DNA of 64,000 nucleotides from Henricia sp. BOLD:AAB3569. Lineage: Eukaryota; Echinodermata; Asteroidea; Spinulosida; Echinasteridae. The stretch spans positions 176,018 to 240,017 of the forward strand of contig JBBELK010000816.1 in the NCBI GenBank assembly GCA_037783545.1, in the 5' to 3' direction. The notes beneath the pieces are model-generated. The model was not told the DNA's origin and searched no databases. It worked only from the letters and a program-made list of their open reading frames with translations. Both the position numbers and the translations under genes were made by a program. Below, piece after piece: positions 45,263 to 56,908 of this stretch; position 1 is the first letter of the stretch; each line of letters begins with the position of its first letter.

Positions 45263-46643
45263 ACCGCTTGTATAGTACCTTGATACTCGGCCATCAGTTT
45301 TCTTCTACGTAGCCAACAAAGAGACAAGCGTACGACGGTCCCATGCGGGTTCCCATAGCAACGCCCTTGATCTGAAGAAAGTATTCGTCGTTAAACACTT
45401 AGTTGTTGAGTGTCAATACTAATTCAGCCAAACGGAGGAGGGTGCGCGTTGGAGGGTAACGGTTGGGTCGAGAATCCAAGAAATGCTTCAAGGCTAGAAG
45501 GCCATCAGAGTGAGGGATAGACGTATACAGGAACTTCACATCCATGCTGACAAGGAACTTGGCTGAGTTCCCCGACTCGGAGAAACGGAACGTGTCAAAA
45601 ATGCGAAGAGCATCACTGGTATCCTTGATGTATGAAGGGAGATTGCGAACCAAGAGTGAACAAATGGCATCAAGGTACGTGGAAATATGTTCAGTGGGAC
45701 AGTTACACGCTGAAACGATTGGGCGTCCTGGGTTGTTGGCCATGTAGATTTTAGGTAGGAGGTAGAACCTAGCTGTTCTGGGTTTCGTCTGGATCAAATG
45801 GATGGCTTTGTTGGGTAGCTCACTTGATTGGACGAACTGTCGGATAGTATTCGGCAACGAGGCTTTGATGGGCACTAGTGGTGAGGTCTTCATCGACACG
45901 ACGATAGGATGAAATATCAGACAATTGACGCTCAGCTTCGGCGATATATCAATCTTTACGCCAAACAAGAGTTGCACCGCCCTTATCGGCCCTGGTTGTG
46001 TTCAAGTGAGTGCAAGGCCGGTTGTTTTGCTTTAGTTAGGTTGGAGCGCGTCGCTCGCGAACTGAAATCAAGCTGGTTGAGATCACGCCTGCAGTTCTAG
46101 TTCTCGATGACAAGGTCCAAACTCTTATTGAAGCCAGCGGGTGTGCCCCAAGCTGACTTCTTGTGAATGACGCGGTCGACGGGGTCGACGTCTGCAGACT
46201 GAAATATCGGAATCAGAATCAAGTGATGCCGGTAGATTGGGAGCGGACGAGGAATTGCCGTGGGTGTTTTCTCTTTAAAACCATGCCCGTAGACGAAGAC
46301 GGCGGAAGTAGGCTTCAATATCTTGTCTGACGGCAAACTCGTCAACGCGTTTCTCGACTGGAACGAAATTAAGACCCCGTTGGAGCACTGAGCGCTGATC
46401 ATCGGTCAATTCGATGTCTGGCGGAATAGTGACAACCAGCTCTTCGCGAGAGGGGGTTACGGAGGTACGTGGCTGGTCTTGAGCCTTGACGAATGAGGAA
46501 GGTTTAAGTCTTTTAGATTTGCAGGTTTTCTTAGAACGAAGTTCCTCGTGAAGAAGACCGTTGAGGTGATGTATGACACCTCTGATACGACAGGCATCTT
46601 GGTGGCTAGTGACAGTATAAAGTCTCTATCGGAGATTAGAGAT
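45263..46643 (-). mobile_element. Penelope-like retroelement fossil (family 2), 5' part: N-terminal region and RT core
   Basis: A long frame at 45977-45399 shows TARFYLLPKIYMANNPGRP, VSACNCPTEHISTYLDA and FLVSMDVKFLYTSIPHSDG, the RT A-motif region of Penelope-like elements. GVAMGTRMGPSYACLFVGYV follows at about 45375-45300. Upstream, 46402-46097 carries the N-terminal charged segment. The element is broken in several places; with the 43340-44560 part and a remnant to about 47330, it once formed one insertion. Confidence 0.8.
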
Positions 46644-47241
46644 CAGGGCCCATGTGCATAAACGGCTACTAGGCCTAGTTGGCAACTAAAATGGACTTAA
46701 GTTGCTTACTAAGCCTAGTTGATTACTAATTGTGATGCATAAAACCCAACTAGATATAGTAACATTCTAAAATTCTGGCAAAAGTTAGAGTTGATCTGGG
46801 GTACCTCTAAGTCACTAGATGACAACTAATCAGTCTGCCTTTGGACAACATGGCTCGTAGAATCATGGAGCTAAACAACTTTGTGCCTAAGCTTTGCTTC
46901 ACAATGACGGATTACTTGTAAGTACTGGGCAGTAATGCAATGTTACAAAGACCCTTAGAAATGAGTTATGCTCAGTTGGAATGTGGTTCGAAGCTCAAAC
47001 ACAATAAACTTGTCTACAAGCCTATTGTATCTGACATAATCACCTCCTCTCCAAGGCCATAGCACCCAAATCAGTTACAAACCAAATTGTCCTAGTATGC
47101 AACTAGTAAGCAATGTGCCTAGTGAGGTTTTATGCAACACAAATTAGTTGCCAACTCCGTAGGTATAAACTAGGGAATTTATAATCTTACTAAGCACTAG
47201 TTGGCAGCTAAACTAGTAGCCTTTTATGCACATGGGCCCTG
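46644..47241. mobile_element. 598-bp MITE with CAGGGCCCATGTGCATAAA ends
   Basis: The left end cagggcccatgtgcataaa is mirrored by tttatgcacatgggccctg. Internally it is rich in aactag/ctagtt words. The CAGGG start is hAT-like, but no 8-bp duplication was resolved. It lies inside the Penelope-like region, so it is younger. Confidence 0.8.
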
Positions 47242-47329
47242 TACCCTAGTGCGCATACGATGGATTGTGGTTCGCATCAACTTTCGCGATGTAGAACCCA
47301 AAATGCGATCAAAATGCTTAGGCCTATAT
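47242..47329. other. possible far end of the Penelope-like element
   Basis: Sequence resuming after the MITE. No motif is certain. Confidence 0.3.
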
Positions 47330-47535
47330 TGTCATAACTTGGCATATTTACGCAAGGTGGCCCATTTGGGGTGATTTTTGCCCGTTTTTGGTCAACAATT
47401 GTATTTTGGCCACAATGCCACCATTCTAAATTCAAATTTTGATTAAGATACTAATTTGTGCCGAATCTGATTCACATTGTCGGAATATGACACATTAACG
47501 AGGATAACCCATGAGGTTGTTTGTTTGGTTTTTGG

Positions 47536-47559
47536 GGGGGGGGGGGGGGGGGGGGGGGA
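47536..47559. repeat. poly-G tract
   Basis: A run of about 24 G residues. Its length is likely uncertain in assembly. Confidence 0.9.
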
Positions 47560-47929
47560 GGGCGGGGTCATAAATGGCGATATTTGCCATACATATGTGT
47601 AATGTCTTTGTTTTCAGTTTAAATGCAATCAGCAATAGAACCGTACAAATGCTAAATATATGATATAATGCTGAAACTAATTATAAAACTGACTCTAATA
47701 CCTTGTCCCACCCTACTTATTAATGCAGGGTGGCCTCTTTTGAAGGATTTGTTAGGCCTATTTTTTGCCAAAAATTGTATTTGTGCCATTCCTTTCAAAT
47801 CCAAATCCCTTCAAATTAATTTGGTACAGATATTAAATCGACAGTGCTAAATCAAAATCCGATTTTTAAAGGTCAGCAAAAAAAAATTTGCCACCCTACA
47901 CTGCAAAAAAATGCGGTGTTAAAATCTAC

Positions 47930-48185
47930 ACCACCGGTGTAATTTGATCCTTCGCTGGTATCCATTTTGGGCAATGATTTGGGTATAAGTATTTTATTAC
48001 ACCAAGAAGAGTGTTAAACTTTAACACACCCATCCGGTGTCAACTTATTCTTCTTGGTGTTTATTTTGGGCACGAATGTTGGTGTTAATTTACACCAAAA
48101 AGAGTGTTACACTTTAACACCCCCATCTGGTGTCAACTTATTCTTCTTGGTGTATATTTTGGGCAAGACTTTTGGTGTTAATTAA
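47930..48185. repeat. tandem repeat, about 93-98 bp unit, 2.6 copies
   Basis: Units share caacttattcttcttggtgt, ttttgggca and gagtgttaaactttaacac. The stretch is preceded by cactgcaaaaaaatgcggtg, and each unit holds ggtgt/acacc inverted words. It may be the expanded core of a MITE. Confidence 0.75.
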
Positions 48186-48522
48186 TTATGATATAAGGAA
48201 TACCACTGCATATAGTCTAGTCATAATTACAACGTGGTAATTACGGTTTGTATGCTCAAACGCGGGAAAATGATCAGAAACGCCTGTAGCCAATCAAATA
48301 GCTCTCTTAGCATTGATTTTTAAATAATACATTTGCCACAAATAGTATTTTTGCCAAAAAATGGACAAAAAAATCCCCCAAATGGCCTCCCTGTCAATAT
48401 TATCAGCACTATTGTTTAACATTTCTACCGAATTAAAAACGATTTGAGCTCAAAACAAAGATATCACGGTACCTGACCAAAAATTAGTACTATTTTCGAC
48501 AAAAAACGGGGCAAAAAACAAG

Positions 48523-48595
48523 GCCCCGACTGGGATTCGAACCCAGATCCTTGGCATACATGGCCAACCGCTCTACCAACTGAGCTATCTGGGCA
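48523..48595 (-). tRNA. tRNA-like sequence, possibly pseudogene
   Basis: On the - strand: acceptor GCCCAGA, paired with TCGGGGC with one mismatch; D arm GCTCAGTTGGTAGAGC with a 4-bp stem; T arm CTGGGTTCGAATCCCAG, perfect. Boxes A and B are good. The anticodon arm is off: stem TTGGC/GCCAA is displaced by one base, and the 7-base loop CATGTAT lacks U33. If it were read, the anticodon would be TGT (Thr). A repeat of ctgggcatc follows its 5' side. This is either a degenerate tRNA or the head of a SINE. Confidence 0.55.
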
Positions 48596-48649
48596 TCCTG
48601 TCTGGGCATCAATGTATCTTTAATTTTAAGTTGCCCCTAAGACAAAGGT

Positions 48650-48960
48650 GTGAGACAACCTAGAAAGCCCATTTGTATGGCATGTACGTGCTAAGCTAGT
48701 CGCCATCGGAGGCGGTCATTTGACCCAATATGACGTAAAATGTAACGCTTATTACAAAACATTGAACTAAGGTACATGAATAAGTTCAGATATGTATTCC
48801 CCAACCACCACAACCAACTAAGCGGACACTGCTACTGCATTATAGTACCTTTTGGGGCTCCCACATGTGGCCACCAAATAGGGGCAACGCCCATTATGGA
48901 AATTTACCCCACCCTGACCTTGCGTACCACTTCCCACATGTCCACCCAAGTTTTTCGTGA
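48650..48960 (-). repeat. dispersed repeat F, copy 2
   Basis: Inverse of 42895-43205. Confidence 0.8.
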
Positions 48961-49094
48961 CCCCCAGACCATATTTAACTAGAATTTACAGAGACACTTT
49001 CTAAACATGACATTGCATGCATACCCACCCCTGCCCCTGCATCATACCCATGATCATACTAAGTGCGTTTCCCGAGGACACGCTAAAACTCATA

Positions 49095-49152
49095 GCGTGC
49101 TCGGGTGGGACTCGAACCCATGCACGACCTCCTGCATACTAGGCAGACGTCT
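49095..49152 (-). pseudogene. 3' half of a tRNA-like sequence
   Basis: On the - strand, an anticodon-like arm tctgcctagtatgcagg (loop CTAGTAT) is followed by box B gggttcgagtccc. The D arm is missing, so this is a tRNA or SINE relic. Confidence 0.5.
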
Positions 49153-49620
49153 GCAATATTTCCTTACTTAAGAGTTTGATAGTTCTCAAGTCTGAACTGT
49201 TTTCATTCCAGCCCAACACTTGAACTCATACTTGCATGTTTCTGCAATTAAAATTGAGGCCACTGCTGTTTTGAGCATAAAACAAGTGCCTACCTGTTAG
49301 TACTGCCCAGTGCGCCTTGTGGCCCCTCCTACAACATGGCTCAAAATTGGCGTCATTGTCATAACTGTTGGCCCAGTCAAGGGAACATGCTGCACTCTTC
49401 CTATACATATACAGTGCTATAAAATGTAGTACTCGATACAAACATGGCACAAGAAAGACACTGGACAAAGCAAACAAGTACAAACAGTTGCCAAGTACAG
49501 AGAAGCAACATTGAGTGGTCTACCAGATAGCTGGAATGTGGGTTTCAATCATGGCCAGGACAGGTTGTGACACTTGTGCCCTTGAGCGTCTGACACCATT
49601 CTTGCATAATGATCTCGGCA
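49153..49620. other. no recognisable feature
   Basis: Nothing supported beyond short chance frames. Confidence 0.4.
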
Positions 49621-49621
49621 G

Positions 49622-49835
49622 TAAAGTACGGTCCACACTTGAGTATTTTGTCGTTTCGATGCCGTTGTAATTTGGGCGCGCGCCCAATTTTTGACGTTCA
49701 CAGTGTGGACGTCTACAGAAACGATAACGGTAGCCGTTAACGGCAAACGCCCAAAGTTGAAAGTTTCAACTTTCAAAGGTACCGCTGACGTTGACGTTCC
49801 GTCGCAATTCACTTCAGTGTGGACGCACCTTAAGT
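49622..49835. mobile_element. 214-bp MITE
   Basis: gtacggtccacacttgag is mirrored by cttcagtgtggacgcacctt. Internal palindromes gggcgcgcgccc and gaaagtttcaactttc are present. TTAA follows the right end; the left flank taaa is imperfect, so the target duplication is unsure. Confidence 0.7.
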
Positions 49836-50048
49836 ATGCATTCTGAATAGTCTTTGTCATTCAAATTCCGTATACCAAACACCTTCTCGTACTCACAAAA
49901 AATCATTTTAAGGCTCCAGAAGCTTTGCAAACGTTGCAAAATGCAAGTTGAAGGTACGGTTTGAAGCTTTTGAAATAAACCTTTATTTCTGGTATCGCAC
50001 ATTTTGATCCGTCTTATATGATATCTAGAAAATGGATACTGCTTTTAA
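49836..50048. other. spacer, nothing recognised
   Basis: No feature supported. Confidence 0.3.
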
Positions 50049-50735
50049 AGTCCCGTCTACACGAGCCAACATTTGTTGGCCAACAAAGTACAACACGTGT
50101 CTGGCCGACCAAAAGTTGGATGGAGTGGACGTCACTCCAGACTATAGAGATGTGCCGTTTGAAGACACAGGCTTGTCAGCAATGCGCGCGCGCCAAATTC
50201 GTGCCACGCTATACGCGGCTCCATAGCAAAAGCATGCAGCTACGTATTTCGTGACACGAATTAGGCGCGCGCGCATTGCTGATGAGCCTCTGCCTTTAAC
50301 CGGTTTACCGTTAAAAAAAAAAGATAAAGGTTCAATGATTATTTTGGGGGCCGAGGACTATTATGAACATTGCACACGCATCTATAAACATCAGCAACAA
50401 TCTTTAGTGTCGGCCGAACGGTTTCTGAATTAGCCGTAAATTCCCATCCCTACTCCAGACAACGCCCAACATCATTCAACAAGTTGGTCTATGTTGGAAC
50501 ATGTTTCTATCGCCCGACTTTATTGGAGCTTGTTGGAGAATCGGGCCAATAGCAGATTAGAATGCCTGTCATATAACCGACTGCAGTCGAGATATGCTGG
50601 AACATGTTAGTTCGCGCGGTCAAGCTCATCTATGTACCGCCCTGTAGCCTACCGCCCAAGAGGTTCCAACTTCATATTGGTTCTTAGGGAAAACACTAAT
50701 TAACAAATGTTGGATCGTGTAGACGGGCCTGAACA
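50049..50735. mobile_element. 687-bp TIR element with internal CG-rich hairpin
   Basis: The left end gtcccgtctacacgagccaa plus catttgttgg is inverted at the right end (aacaaatgttggatcgtgta plus gacgggc). A second hairpin lies inside at about 50178-50286: cagcaatgcgcgcgcgccaa against ggcgcgcgcgcattgctg. Confidence 0.8.
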
Positions 50736-51654
50736 GTACGTTTGTGATGACATGTCTCAAACAATAATTTCTGTCAGTCTACATTATTTTACATTTATGC
50801 TCAGCGAGTCTACCACTCAAAAGGGCAGACTACATACTGAAAATTTATTTTACTCAGTAAATTTCAGAGGATACGGCACTAGAGCAGGCCAACCATTGGC
50901 CAAGTGGATGATGATGTCATCAAGGTTGTTCATCATGTTTCCTGTTAGCACTTCCCCATGATGTTTGCAGACACAATAGGCTAACTGGAGCAAGTTGGGG
51001 GCTGAGAAGCAAAATGGGGGAGTTGGGTTAGTTGGAACGTGGGGTATGTTGAAACATTTATATTTTCTTCCACGACTAGTTATTTTTATGAAATCCTCCC
51101 ACTCATATATGTTGCTATTAGCAACAGCTATAATCCACCATATTTTCCACAGCACATGTGCTACAACCATATTGAAATGAGAAAGGATTTTTTTACCTTC
51201 CGAGTAATTGTTTTACCATTCAGAAATGTTCCATTTTGCTAATGATGTTCAGAGATTCACTGGACTAGTTTTTAAGTATTTCAGGGTATAGTGTACCACA
51301 CCCGTAGGGTTGTTAAACGGGTGGGTGGTAAGAGTGTCGTAATACGTGACAATGTTGTCAACTGTAAACAAAAGGCAAGAAAGCACTTGTTGAATATGCT
51401 GTTCACTAAAACATGGGTCTGCCTCAAGTGTTTAATTTTAACACGTTTTGCTGCTCTAATAAAATTAACCAAAGCAATAAAATTAACCAATACATTAACA
51501 ATTAATGTTAGGCTTTACCTAATACAGATATAATTCCCAAATAAAACTTACATGTGTGCATGACACTATTTTGATTTAAATGTGTATAACAACACCTTCA
51601 ATTCGTGTGGCCATAAATATAACTTGTTTACTATAAAACAGGCAGGTAGGAAAC
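50736..51654. other. no recognisable gene
   Basis: AT-rich. Short direct repeats of aaaattaaccaa lie at about 51465-51490. Nothing else was recognised. Confidence 0.4.
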
Positions 51655-52200
51655 AATTCTTGACCGGAAGTGGCCATTACTGATTTCCGGTGCAGAAGTG
51701 TCGTATACCATTAACATCATCATCCACATCATATTCGAGGTCATTTTCACACACCCCTCTAAAGATGTTGCTAACCTGGAACTATATTGCTGAAACTCAA
51801 GAAACTACATTTACAGGTCAAGCTTTAAGATAGATAATGTTATGACGTATTAGCCATTAAAACACTTAAAACATTTAAAACTAGTTCGGTGGATATTACC
51901 TGCCCGTCATCATAACCCATAACTCGTTGTACCTATGTCTGCTTCATGTAAGCATAAATACTGTTCGTATTGTGATAGTCTGGCAAAATCGGAAAGACTG
52001 GCAAACTACGATCGAGAGAAATCCCACCGCCACCACCATTGTGGCGAACACGGAAAGAATGAGATTAAACCATGTCAAATCCCACCGCTGCCACTATTGT
52101 GGCCAAAAAAAGAGGGGCCTACCAATTCCCGGGATCGGTCGGCCTATACGATATCCGACGATACTCTACAGTACTGCTTCCACCAGGTGAAATAGTTCAA
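51655..52200 (-). repeat. Penelope-associated dispersed repeat R, copy 2 (inverse)
   Basis: 51660-51850 is the inverse of 34030-34210. 51930-52190 is the inverse of about 33650-33930. On the + strand it encodes spaced CHYCGQKK-like motifs. Confidence 0.75.
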
Positions 52201-52930
52201 GGCCGAAACTTACAGAGTTTAACCTCTCTGGTTGAGCTTTCAAAGGCGTGTGGGCTCCAAGGCGACCACGATAAAGCAAATAGAGTTTACACTCGCCAGT
52301 TTGTTCAAAACCTCACAGATAGTTCACGTGGTGCAACAGCAAACCATTTACACACCGATTTCCACCATGCGTAGTCTCAACAATGATACAGGAAGCTGGT
52401 CACGACACAGTCAAGCTCCTCGAACGAACTATCTGATGCTCAAAGCTAGTTAACAGTTTGCCTTTCTGCGAACTATACCGGGACTCAAACATCATTCCTA
52501 TTGTCTTCGACTATGGGATCTCATTTGGAACCACAAGTCAGACCATATCCTGCAAGCTTCCGCCCTGGCCCTTCTACGAATTAATTTGTCAAGTACCCGG
52601 TCGCACCTAGCAGCCCACGCACGGAAAGACCTTTTGCAATGTAAATGTAATACTGCCCAAGAAGCAACCCTACAAGACCACTTGTCGCAAGCAAATTTTG
52701 AAATTGTGTCAGCTCTGTCATTCTTGCCCCTCCACTCAAAGTCGGGCAACTAAGGATCTTTTATATCCTCGCGTAAGCACTGAACTTTGCCGTCCCGTCT
52801 GAGACGATCCCAGTTTGACAATTCAGTCAACAGAGCCGGCATTGCAACACTTTAACAAGCAGCTGCATGCAAATAATGTCCGCTTCCAAATTCACCAAGT
52901 TCTCAAGCCAGTAAGACCTAACGTCTCCAT
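52200..52930 (+). mobile_element. Penelope-like retroelement fossil (family 1, copy 2, left part)
   Basis: Matches 31090-31800 in direct orientation (gtgtgggctcca, atttccaccatgc, ctatgggatc). Broken in many places. Confidence 0.7.
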
Positions 52931-53745
52931 AGGGTTGTAAGGGAACATCCCTCTCTTTTGACCAGATCCATAATAGGTTGTGGATCCACAATCATTGTGG
53001 TCACAGCACATAAAATACCGGGTTGTGTTTGTGGATTTTGATGGCTTTACTGATGTGTCTTGGGTGCCATCTGTCGACAGGAACAATGACATGTGCTGCT
53101 TTTCAGTTGAGAACGTGGACCTTGTTGTGTGAGTGTTTGATCCCTGTATGCCTGAGTGATGTTTTCAATTAGTCTATATCGCAGGGGATCATGTACGCTA
53201 CCACTTGTCTTACTTGTCCTTGAGTGTCTTTATGGTGATTTGGTCTTCATGGTGATTCTGGACGATGAGTGGTATACCCTGATGTTGGCGTGGTTTAAGA
53301 ATGCATTGAATCTTGTGAGAGATACTCCGTATGTAAGGAAGACAGTGGTCGTACAGGTGATTGGCCGAGTTTGGGTACAAGAGATCCGACAGCCACAAGT
53401 CTTCACATCTTGGGTCTTGGCTTCTTAATTGTCCCTAGTAATAATTCCTGAAAGCTACACTTGGGTGCAGTTGATCGATGAGTTGATTCTGGGATGTGGA
53501 AGTGAATTGGCTTGTAGACGTTGTGCCCGAGGGTACAGTCTGGACGTCGGGGAATCTGGACGGCCAGGACTGAATTGTCAAACTGGGATCGTCTCAGGCG
53601 CGACGGCTGTTCAGTGCTTACGAAAGGATATAAAAGATCCTCGGTTGCCCGACGTCGAGTATAGGGGCAAGCATGACAAAGCTAATAACATTTCCAGATC
53701 TGCTTGCAACAAGTGGTAGGGCTGGGTGCTTGATGATTCTGTCTT
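52930..53745 (-). mobile_element. Penelope-like retroelement fossil (family 1, copy 2, inverted part)
   Basis: The inverse of this stretch matches about 31600-31730 and 32180-32860 of copy 1. The fragment meets the left part head to head near 52930. The gatcgtctcagg/ttgacaattcag segment is present in both orientations (52800-52830 and 53570-53605). Old and heavily broken. Confidence 0.7.
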
Positions 53746-53760
53746 GGAGAAGTAAATGTA

Positions 53761-55292
53761 CAGTTGGGCTCAAAATTATTCATACCCTTGTAATGTTTAG
53801 AAGATTTTGAATCATGTTAATGAATGAGTGAGTTTTGTCTGGCTTACTTATGTGACAAACAACTGAAAGAATAACAACAAGTGACATTTTCTGTAAAATA
53901 TTATTTTGGGGTATTTTATTGACATATTTCCAAAAAAAGTCCTGTCCATAATTATTCATACCCTTAATAAAGTCACTCTTAATAATCAACAGAAAAGCCT
54001 TTGTCGCAGCCTCCAAACGGTTCCTGTATCGGCTTACAAGGCCAAAGCATGTTTCCACCAGGATTTTCGTTCAAAAGACTCAAGGTCGTTGAGGTTGGAA
54101 GGCTTCCTTGCCATCACCCGAGTCTTGAGTTCCCTCCATAGATTCTCGATCGGGTTGAGATACGGGCTTTGGCTCGGCCACTCCAGAACGTCCACATGGT
54201 CGTCCTCTAACCATTTCGTGACTGCCTTGGCAGTATATTTTGGATCGTTGTTCTGCTGGTAGGTCCAATGCTGACCAAGCTAGAGTTTCTCAGCGGACTG
54301 ATTTATGTTTTCATCGATGATCTTAATGTACTGCTCCTTTTTCATGATCCCAACCACTTTGACGAGATTCCCATTTGCCGAGAAGCATCCCCACAGCATG
54401 ATGCTACCACATCCATGCTTGACGGTTGGGACCGTATCTCTGGATTGTACGCTTCCCCTTTCTTTCGCCAGACATAAGCAACATCCATGCGCCCGAAAAG
54501 CTAAATTTTTGTCTCGTCTGACCACAGAATCGATGACCAAAAGCTTGGATCCTAGTCCAGGTGTGCTTTCTGATGTCTCTGCCTCAGGAGTGGCGTCTTT
54601 CTAGGTCGGCGGCCATGGAGACCTCCCTGATGCAATGTACGCTGAAGTGTCTGCCTGGATATCTTGGTCCCAGACTCGCTAAGGTTGTTCAGGAGACCCT
54701 TCATGGTAATGCGGGGATTGTTGCTGGCTTCTCGGCACACTGTTCTGGCAACTTACGACCACGCCCTTTAAGGTTTCTCACTGTGTGGAACTCCTTGTAC
54801 TTCCTAATTATGCTATGAACGGTGGAAACTGGCACTCTAAACTGCTTCGAAAGGGCCTTGCAGCCTTTCCCTTCTTTGTGGCAATTGACAATAGCCATGC
54901 GCAAGTCCAGAAACTGAGAATGAATGCATCAACTGCTGTTTCTATGCCATTCTTTGATTTAAATTTAATTTAACAGATATGTTAATGATTCAAATCTTAT
55001 GCAAACATGTTATGATAACTGTTGAACAACAAAAAGGAATCACTGGTATGTTGAAAACAGGTGCATTATCACAACAAAATGGCCTAAATGCTGATATATT
55101 TTAAGGGGTATTAATAATTTTGAACATTACTGTTGTTCTGCAAATGTGCTGAGCCAAAACATGTGGTCTTGTGCAAGGCAACTAACTGTCCTGGGATACA
55201 GTGAAAGTTCCTTCACAATAGTTTTTGGGAGTGAGGGAATTTAAAAAATGTTTTATTTGTTTAAATGGTATGAATAAATTTTGGCACAACTG
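53761..55292 (-). mobile_element. Tc1/mariner transposon, full length but decayed
   Basis: Both ends are present, cagttgggctcaaaattatt on the left and aattttggcacaactg on the right, flanked by TA on both sides (53759-53760, 55293-55294). The 1532-bp length is normal for a Tc1 element. A second ttattcataccctt motif near 53950 suggests the double-repeat terminal structure. The transposase lies on the - strand. It sits inside repeat R, splitting aaatg from gtgtctta. Confidence 0.9.
54050..54904 (-). pseudogene. Tc1 transposase (DD34E), inactivated
   Basis: In order from the N-terminus: HTH region MAIVNCHKEGKGCKALSKQF, VPVSTVHSIIRKYKEF and the GRGRK hook (54904-54730); second domain NNPRITMKGLLNNL, SRQTLQRTLHQGGLHGRRPR (54720-54600); catalytic SILWSDETKI (first Asp, about 54510); GSIMLWGCFSANGN (about 54425); NNDPKYTAK (second Asp, about 54235); and [19 protein letters not shown] (catalytic Glu, about 54180-54130). 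Most Tc1 proteins read SPDLNPIE, so Tyr is unusual here. At least three frame changes plus in-frame stops (e.g. after QKAHLD and after QSAEKL) inactivate it. All three catalytic residues remain visible. Confidence 0.88.
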
Positions 55293-55570
55293 TAGTGTCT
55301 TAGGTTTCAGGTTACGTTAGCAAAATCCTCAGAGGGTTGTGTGAAAATTACCTTGAATAATTATGATGTGGATGATGATACTGGTATACGACACTTCTGC
55401 ACCGTAAGTCAGTGATGGCCACTTCCGGTCACTAAATGGACTTGGCATCTTGGAAAACATCTGAACGACCCTAATACTGTGTGAATCATTTCATTATTGC
55501 CGAAAATAGGAGCCTGGTCAGTCTGGAGGAGGGAGAACTGAAGACCCCGCCCCCATGGGGTCATCTAAGA
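55293..55570 (+). repeat. Penelope-associated dispersed repeat R, copy 3
   Basis: Matches 34050-34350: gtgtctta, cagagggt, cacttccggtca, aatggacttgg and ccccgcccccatggggtcat. Confidence 0.8.
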
Positions 55571-56908
55571 TACACAGTTACGTGCATATTGAGCTAGTTT
55601 ATTTAACTTCATTTTATAGCTTGTACTAGACCATACAATACTAAACAACTTGTCAAGTAAATATATATGAACATCATTAGAATACTACAACATTTCTAAA
55701 TGGTGAAAAAATTACTCAGTAAATGTAGGTGAAAAAAACAAACATTCCTTTCTCATTTCAACTGGATAATTGTAGCACATGTGCGTTTGTACGCTCCCAA
55801 ACACCAATAAATGCAAAAGGAACTTTAAAATCTATCGATAAAATAAAATGAAGAAAATGTTGTCCGAGTTTGTCACAAACAAATACAAATATTTGACATT
55901 TTGTTTCCGGTTTGCGAGTACCTTTACGAAAGGCAGTCTCAGGCTTGGTGCATCTCAGAAATATTAACGTGGCTAAACAAATACCTGATTTGAACGACAA
56001 CTTAAACGTTCACTTCTGTTAAGAGTACATAAAACTACAACCAAAAACCCAAACAAATAAAGTACACATTACATGGTCAGGACTGAAATCGCAAAGACTG
56101 TCTGAAGCCGAATCAAGAACTTTTGAAAACGGCCTTAATGCACCGTATTCGCGCTAACTACACTGCGTGAAATGTTTCGAGCCACTTGCGGACTACCAGC
56201 GATGCGGTGTCATGGCTGTGTGGTTTTTATATTACGTGTAGGGTTACCATCTCAGAGACTAAAACAAAAGATCAGATCAACATTTTTTGCTCAATTAACC
56301 TTTGTCACAAGTAATAAATGGGATTTTAAGAAACTGCTAATTTTAACGTGGTGTCAAAATGGTACTGAAAAAAAATGGTCGCTGCCCGTGGTTAAGCTGC
56401 TATACGACAGCTCCGGGAGTCAATGAGTCTCGCAGAGTCCCGCACGTTCTCGATGTCAACTTACACGGTCTACTCATATTCTTCAAATACCTGAGAACAT
56501 TTCTCCTTGTATAGTGAATCCCTTTTCCTTGGCCATCTGCAGTATTTGGCTTCGGTCTGCTAAGACTGATGCATGTGGCTCCAAGATATTCAAAGCCATG
56601 CAAAGGGCTACAATTCCACATCTGTGTGCAAAATATGATTTCTGAAAGTTTTACCACATGACACACACACACTGGGCATGAAATAGCACTTCAAGCACTG
56701 TGAAATTTAAAGATCATATTGATCATTTTGATTTATTACTGCCTTATTCGTGACCCATTCACAAGAAATGAGTGGGATGTTGCAGAGTCAGGGCCGAGTT
56801 TTTGTGACCATAACTAGAAATTATAGTAGCACTGTGAAAACTCAATGGAAACTGAAGGAATGACGTTTGCATCTTGACAAACGCTAGGTGAACGGGTATT
56901 CAAATCAC
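55571..56908. other. no recognisable gene; weak old repeat at 56748-56825
   Basis: AT-rich; no exon supported. 56765-56820 resembles 13310-13370. A short acacacac tract lies at about 56660-56670. Confidence 0.4.

Larger units (their letters stand above)
47330..48425. repeat. degenerate long inverted repeat element
   Basis: 47340-47430 (ggtggcccatttggggtgat ... ttttggtcaacaattgtatt) is inversely similar to 48330-48420 (aatagtatttttgccaaaaa ... aatggcctccctgtcaat). A third relative lies at 47725-47800. It contains a poly-G tract and a tandem repeat. Old. Confidence 0.5.

Noticed and set aside
47930-48185. Evenly spaced repeats considered as a CRISPR array
   Set aside because: These are imperfect head-to-tail repeats without unique spacers, in animal DNA.
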